Assembly (NCBI RefSeq): GCF_022952855.1
Contig: NZ_JALJDX010000222.1
Coordinates: 124,001 to 188,000 of the forward strand
Direction of reading: 5' to 3'
DNA length: 64,000 bases
From: Pseudomonas sp. RGM2987
GTDB taxonomy: Bacteria; Pseudomonadota; Gammaproteobacteria; Pseudomonadales; Pseudomonadaceae
The translations under genes and the position numbers were made by a program. The notes under the pieces were generated by a model. It was not told where the DNA came from. It did no database searches and saw nothing but the letters and a program-made list of their open reading frames with translations. Of this stretch, positions 60,126 to 64,000 are shown one piece after another; position 1 is the stretch's first letter; each line of letters starts with the position of its first letter.

Positions 60126-60938
60126 TTACTTGATCTTGAAGTCGATGGGTACGCTGACCCACCCGTCCAGGGCGACGTCGCCTTGCTTGGCCGGGACGAA
60201 ACTCCAGCGCTTGACCGCTGCCAGGGCGGCGTCATCGAGTTGATCGCGGCCACTGCTCTTCTGGATCTGGATTTCCCCAGGCTTGCCACTGGCCAAAACG
60301 TGAACCCGCAACAACACCGTGCCTTCCCAGCCTCGACGCATCGCCAGCGAGGGGTATTCAGGCGCCGGGTTTTTCAGGTAGCCGGCGCTGGCCGATGGCG
60401 GGCTCACCGGTTTCGGCGCAGGTGGTGCGGGAGGCGCAGGCGCGGCAACCGGTTGCACTGGCGCAGGGGCTACGGGCGGTTGCTCCACAGGCTTGGCGAC
60501 CGGTTTGGGCACGGGCTTGACTACCGGCTTGGGTTTTGGAATCGGTTTGGGGGGCGGTGGCTTGACGGCCAACTCATCCTCCACCGGTGGCGGTGGTTCA
60601 ACCACAGGCTGCGGGATCGGCTCGGGCGGCACAGGTTCCACCACAGGCGGCGCGGGCTGGGAGAACTCGATGGTCATCGGCGGGATTTCCGGCGGCACCA
60701 CGGGCAGCACCGGTGCCGGCGCCTGATTGACCCAGACAATCACCGCGCCGTGCAACACCAACGCGAACACGCCCAGCAACACGCCTTCCCGGCGAGTCAG
60801 CACGCGTTTGGGGGTGGTGTGCAACCGTGACGACCCAAGGGGTTCACGAAAGACCCGGCCAAGGTCGAGCAGCTCGCCGATAGGCGCCGGGTGCCGGAAC
60901 ACCTCGAATGCACCCTTGGCGCTCTGGACATTGCCCAT
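60126..60938 (-). CDS. tonB: Energy transducer TonB
   Basis: A 270-residue TonB. It has a cytoplasmic N-terminal extension of about 55 residues, one membrane helix (GVLLGVFALVLHGAVIVWV), a long Pro/Glu then Pro/Lys-rich periplasmic linker (PPPKPIPKPKPVVKPVPKPV), and the C-terminal receptor-contacting domain (YPSLAMRRGWEGTVLLRVHV, then KRWSFVPAKQG). The ATG at 60938 has AGGAG seven bases upstream. A frame open to 61034 adds an unconserved stretch through the promoter. It is probably dedicated to the receptor encoded at 62347. Confidence 0.94.
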   Translation of the reverse strand: MGNVQSAKGAFEVFRHPAPIGELLDLGRVFREPLGSSRLHTTPKRVLTRREGVLLGVFALVLHGAVIVWVNQAPAPVLPVVPPEIPPMTIEFSQPAPPVVEPVPPEPIPQPVVEPPPPVEDELAVKPPPPKPIPKPKPVVKPVPKPVAKPVEQPPVAPAPVQPVAAPAPPAPPAPKPVSPPSASAGYLKNPAPEYPSLAMRRGWEGTVLLRVHVLASGKPGEIQIQKSSGRDQLDDAALAAVKRWSFVPAKQGDVALDGWVSVPIDFKIK

Positions 60939-61061
60939 GTACTTACTCCTGTAAAGCTTCGGATTGATATCGAGCGCTACCCTGTGCGTTTCGACGCTGG
61001 GCAAATCACGAAACCGATCATCAATGAAAGCCATTATTTCTTAAAAGAATATTTGATTATC

Positions 61062-61083
61062 CAAATATGCAATTTGTGCATAT
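61062..61083. promoter_or_regulatory. Nested dyad upstream of tonB
   Basis: ATATGCA-ATTTG-TGCATAT (61065-61083) is a perfect 7-base inverted repeat, overlapped by a second dyad CAAAT-ATGCA-ATTTG (61062-61076). It lies between the LacI-family gene and tonB, in AT-rich DNA, and could be an operator or part of the tonB promoter. Confidence 0.45.
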
Positions 61084-61092
61084 AACCCTGTT

Positions 61093-62139
61093 TTACGCGC
61101 TCTCGCGCTCGATCAACCGACATGTCAGCAGGTTCAGTCGCGAGACCTCATCCTCTACCGGCAGGCGGCCCAGGCTCTCCAGTACCCGCGTGGCGGCCAG
61201 GACGCCGATTTCCAATGCCGGAGGCTTGATGGTGCTCAGGCTCGGCAACAGCATTTCGGCAAAGGGATAATCGCCAAAGCCAAACACCGCGCAGTCCCCT
61301 GGGATCTTCAGCCCGGCCCGTTGCCCGGCCAGCAAGCCACCGGCGGCGAGGTTGTCGTTGGCGAAAATGATCGCGTCGGGACGCCGGGCCTCGCTCATCA
61401 ATGCATCCATGGCTTGCTTGCCTGCTTCGAACGGTGCCCGCCCGGCATCCGGCGTGAACACCCACGGCTCCAGCTCCAGCGCCCGCACCGTCGCGGCATA
61501 CCCGTCGCAGCGCTCCTGGGCGCTGAGGTCCCCGGCCACGCTGTTCTGCACAAAAGCGATACGTCGATAACCCTTGCCGTGCAGATAGCGAACGGCGGTT
61601 ACACCGACTTCATAGTGGGAAAAACCGATCTGCACCGGCTCGCGTTCGGGTTGGTAATCCCAGGTCTCGATCACTGGGATGTCTGCCTCGGCAATCATTT
61701 TTTCGGTACCGGCGCTGTGGAAGTGGCTGGTCAGGACCAGCGCCGCCGGTGACCAGCCAAGGAACGCCCGAACCGCGTTTTCTTCCTGTTCCAGGGAGAA
61801 ATAACTCGATGCCAACAGCAACTGATAACCGTGCTGGCTTAGGGTGTCGCTGAAGCCCTGGATCGTGTTGGCGAAGATCGGGCCGGAGATGTTCGGGATG
61901 ACCATCGCCACGATCCTGCCCCGCGCCGACGCCAGCCCGCCGGCCACCAGGTTCGGCACGTAACCCAGCGCATTGACCGCCGCCGCGATCCGTTCACGGC
62001 GCTCGGGCGAGACCTGCTCCGGCTGATTGAAGTAGCGCGAGACCGTGATGGCAGACACACCGGCGTGCTTGGCCACCGTGTTCAACGTCACGCGTCCGGC
62101 ACCGCGGCGTTTACGTCCGGGGGGCTTTTCAATACTCAA
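61093..62139 (-). CDS. LacI-family transcriptional regulator (GntR-like)
   Basis: A 348-residue LacI/GalR-type repressor. The helix-turn-helix and hinge are typical (TLNTVAKHAGVSAITVSRYF, ERIAAAVNALGYVPNLVAGG). The periplasmic-binding-like sensor domain follows (MVIPNISGPIFANTIQGFSD; DAIIFANDNLAAGGLLAGQR; VFGFGDYPFAEMLLPSLSTI). The pattern is that of gluconate-type GntR repressors, but the ligand is not certain. It is divergent from the TonB-dependent receptor gene and precedes tonB-exbB-exbD, so it probably controls both, with a sugar or sugar acid as inducer. Confidence 0.92.
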   Translation of the reverse strand: MSIEKPPGRKRRGAGRVTLNTVAKHAGVSAITVSRYFNQPEQVSPERRERIAAAVNALGYVPNLVAGGLASARGRIVAMVIPNISGPIFANTIQGFSDTLSQHGYQLLLASSYFSLEQEENAVRAFLGWSPAALVLTSHFHSAGTEKMIAEADIPVIETWDYQPEREPVQIGFSHYEVGVTAVRYLHGKGYRRIAFVQNSVAGDLSAQERCDGYAATVRALELEPWVFTPDAGRAPFEAGKQAMDALMSEARRPDAIIFANDNLAAGGLLAGQRAGLKIPGDCAVFGFGDYPFAEMLLPSLSTIKPPALEIGVLAATRVLESLGRLPVEDEVSRLNLLTCRLIERESA

Positions 62140-62226
62140 CTGGCGCTCCTTTTTAATACCTAAAACACATATAAAAGTAATTTTTAAGTATTTGACGGTC
62201 TATCTATGGATTTTCAATACTGTCGA

Positions 62227-62240
62227 TGTTAGCGCTACCG
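62227..62240. promoter_or_regulatory. Candidate LacI-family operator
   Basis: TGTTAGCGCTACCG matches the common LacI-family operator form TGTTAGCGCTAACA except in the last bases. The central TAGCGCTA is a perfect palindrome. It lies in the divergent region between the LacI-type gene and the TonB-dependent receptor. A TTGACG hexamer lies about 30 bases upstream, though no good -10 is visible. Confidence 0.6.
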
Positions 62241-62346
62241 AAGCGCGTTGTCTGCTACTCGCTCGAGCGAATGCCCAAGACAAATCCAAGGCGCCGCGAC
62301 CAACGGGTCAACGGCGGTTCAGGGCAAATTCCGAGCAGGCACAACG

Positions 62347-64000
62347 ATGCATTACATTCTTGGGCAACAACAAAAACTGGCGCGTTCGATACGCACGGCC
62401 ATTGCACGCCAACAGCGGATGGGCCTGTTACTGGCTGGGCTTACAGCGCTCCCATTGCCCTACGCCTTTGCGGCAGACAGCAGCGCAAGCGACCAGGACC
62501 GGCCCGTGGCCCTGGAGGCCGTCACCGTCACGGCCACCCGCCGCGAAGAATCCCTGCAGAAAGTCCCGGTGGCGGTTTCGGTGGTGGACGGCGAACAGTT
62601 GGAGCGCGACAACCGCAACGGCGTCGCCAGTATCGTCCAACAGGTGCCGTCCCTGAATTTCCGTACCGGCGCGTCGAACAAAGACACCTCGCTGTTCGTT
62701 CGCGGGGTCGGGACCATTTCCACTTCCCCCGGCGTCGAGCCGACCGTGGCGACGGTGATCGACGGCGTGGTCTACGGCCGTCCTGGCCAGGCGACCCTCG
62801 ATCTTCTCGACCTGGAGCGCATCGAAGTGCTGCGCGGCCCCCAGGGCACCCTGTTCGGCAAGAACGCTTCGGCCGGCGTGCTGAACATCGTGACCAAGGC
62901 GCCCAGCGCCGAGACCCATGGCTACATCGACCAGTCCTATTACAGCGGCAATGAAAGCCGTACCCGCTTCGGCCTCGGCGGCAGCCTGATTCCAGACACC
63001 CTGAGCGGTTCGGTGACCACCCTGTTCGGCAGCTACGATGGCAACGTCGACAACGAACACAACGGCCACGAAGTCAACGGCTACAACCGCAAGGGCGTGC
63101 GCGGCAAGTTGGCGTTCACGCCCAACGACGACGTGACCTTCACCCTCGCCGCCGACTACATGCAGTCCCATGACGATGCGCCCAACGGTGTGGTCAGCAA
63201 GGCGCTCACCCCGGCCTTCGGCATTGCCTTGAACCCGGTGCGCGCCAGCAGCGATAACCGTGACATCAACACCGACACCCGCAGCCATGTGGAAGACGTC
63301 AACAAGGGCTTGTCCGGCCAGCTCGACTGGAACCTGGGCGACTACACCCTCACGTCCATCACGGCCTGGCGCGGCTGGGACAACACCCAATACCAGGACG
63401 GCGACCGTCTCGGCACTGTCACTGCCGCCTTCCCCGGCACCGCCGACAAGGGTGAGCTGGATTACAACCAATACTCCCAGGAACTGCGCCTGGCCTCGCC
63501 CAAGGGCCAGTTCCTGGAATACGTAGGCGGTCTGTTCTACATGCACGGCAAGGATGAGGAAACCTACCGCCGCACGTTGACCACCTCCACCGCCGTCAAT
63601 CGCGGCATCGCCGACTACAGCACCACCAGCGACAGCTACGCGGTGTTTGGCGAAACCACGCTGAATTTCACCTCGGACTTTCGTGGCATCGCCGGTTTGC
63701 GCTGGACCCACGACGATCTGGAATACGGCCACCGCCGGGTTTCCACCTCTGCGACCACGGTCAGCGGTATCCAGCCCAATACCAGCAGTTCCGGATCAGT
63801 GGATGAAGATGGCTGGTCCGGCCGTCTCGGTGTGCAGTACGACCTGAGCGACGCGGTCACCACCTACCTGACTTACTCGCGTGGCTACAAAGGCCCTGCG
63901 TACAACGTGTTCTTCAACATGCAGCCACGGGATACCGAGGCGCTGAAACCGGAAACCTCCAATACCTGGGAAGCCGGCATCAAGGCCACCTCCTGGAACA
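62347..64000 (+). CDS. TonB-dependent outer-membrane receptor (partial, 3' end beyond window)
   Basis: The reading frame opens at ATG 62347 and stays open to the window edge (about 551 codons seen). It has a signal sequence with a long n-region (MGLLLAGLTALPLPYAFAAD; a later ATG at 62419 is possible) and a TonB box-like EAVTVTATRREE. The plug domain is intact (SLFVRGVGTISTSPGVEPTV; RIEVLRGPQGTLFGKNASAG; VLNIVTKAPS), and beta-barrel strands follow. The barrel C terminus is not in the window. It imports a ligand through TonB. The divergent LacI-type regulator and adjacent tonB-exbB-exbD suggest a carbohydrate-like ligand rather than iron-siderophore, but this is inference. Confidence 0.92.
   Translation, partial: MHYILGQQQKLARSIRTAIARQQRMGLLLAGLTALPLPYAFAADSSASDQDRPVALEAVTVTATRREESLQKVPVAVSVVDGEQLERDNRNGVASIVQQVPSLNFRTGASNKDTSLFVRGVGTISTSPGVEPTVATVIDGVVYGRPGQATLDLLDLERIEVLRGPQGTLFGKNASAGVLNIVTKAPSAETHGYIDQSYYSGNESRTRFGLGGSLIPDTLSGSVTTLFGSYDGNVDNEHNGHEVNGYNRKGVRGKLAFTPNDDVTFTLAADYMQSHDDAPNGVVSKALTPAFGIALNPVRASSDNRDINTDTRSHVEDVNKGLSGQLDWNLGDYTLTSITAWRGWDNTQYQDGDRLGTVTAAFPGTADKGELDYNQYSQELRLASPKGQFLEYVGGLFYMHGKDEETYRRTLTTSTAVNRGIADYSTTSDSYAVFGETTLNFTSDFRGIAGLRWTHDDLEYGHRRVSTSATTVSGIQPNTSSSGSVDEDGWSGRLGVQYDLSDAVTTYLTYSRGYKGPAYNVFFNMQPRDTEALKPETSNTWEAGIKATSWN

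Noticed and set aside
1..64000. CRISPR arrays, tRNA/rRNA genes, insertion sequences, integrases, toxin-antitoxin or phage-defence genes
   Set aside because: I looked for spaced direct repeats, transposase or integrase motifs and tRNA-like folds and saw none. The only mobile-type repeat is the REP pair at 11875-11964.

Overview
The window looks like chromosomal DNA of a Pseudomonas of the broad P. fluorescens group. The basis is GC-rich sequence with Pseudomonas-like codon use, an inverted pair of GTGGGAGCAA-type REP sequences (11875-11964), a DUF6124 protein of the kind common in that group, OprD-type porins, a KatA-like catalase and a type II cellulose operon. There is no rRNA, tRNA, CRISPR array, insertion sequence or prophage. 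Species level cannot be read from the sequence.

Layout. (1) 29-8929, minus strand: a LysR regulator and a tightly overlapping catabolic operon encoding a DapA-family lyase, an aldehyde dehydrogenase, an FAD amine oxidase-like protein, and a betaine-type ABC importer with one binding protein, one CBS-containing ATPase and two different permeases. (2) 9455-11964: a multi-stem RNA leader and its DUF6124 gene, then a degenerate locus in which a GMC-oxidoreductase fragment is joined to an aldehyde dehydrogenase lacking its N terminus, and a REP pair. (3) 12004-34084, all minus strand: bcsE-F-G-R-Q-A-B-Z-C followed by a diguanylate cyclase (an apparently complete E. coli-type phosphoethanolamine-cellulose operon), then an eight-PAS histidine kinase with its LuxR-type response regulator, then a chemoreceptor. 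(4) 34471-41480: catalase and a patchwork of small redox or electrophile-response genes (NmrA-like and QorB-like proteins, a SnoaL-like protein, HxlR and ArsR regulators, an Old Yellow Enzyme), including an SDR pseudogene with three frameshifts.

(5) 41949-55470, plus strand: a cluster that reads as a self-contained short branched-chain acid pathway. It has a DUF485/ActP-type permease, an OprD-type porin, an acyl-CoA synthetase, MmsA, an enoyl-CoA hydratase, MmsB, a 3-hydroxyisobutyryl-CoA hydrolase, an acyl-CoA dehydrogenase, an sCache-type chemoreceptor and a TetR regulator. The enzymes spell isobutyrate -> isobutyryl-CoA -> methacrylyl-CoA -> 3-hydroxyisobutyryl-CoA -> 3-hydroxyisobutyrate -> methylmalonate semialdehyde -> propionyl-CoA. 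Outer- and inner-membrane uptake and probable chemotaxis are attached. The substrate is an inference.

(6) 55499-58600: a frameshifted SnoaL-like gene, a LysR regulator, and a second OprD porin whose upstream region holds a perfect hairpin followed by nine T (an sRNA or attenuator). (7) 58912-64000: exbD, exbB, tonB and a LacI-family regulator on the minus strand, divergent from a TonB-dependent receptor that runs off the right edge.

The most interesting systems are the acid-utilisation and chemotaxis island, the all-in-one bcs-DGC operon with an altered BcsG metal site, the dual-permease amine operon, and two unassigned structured RNAs.
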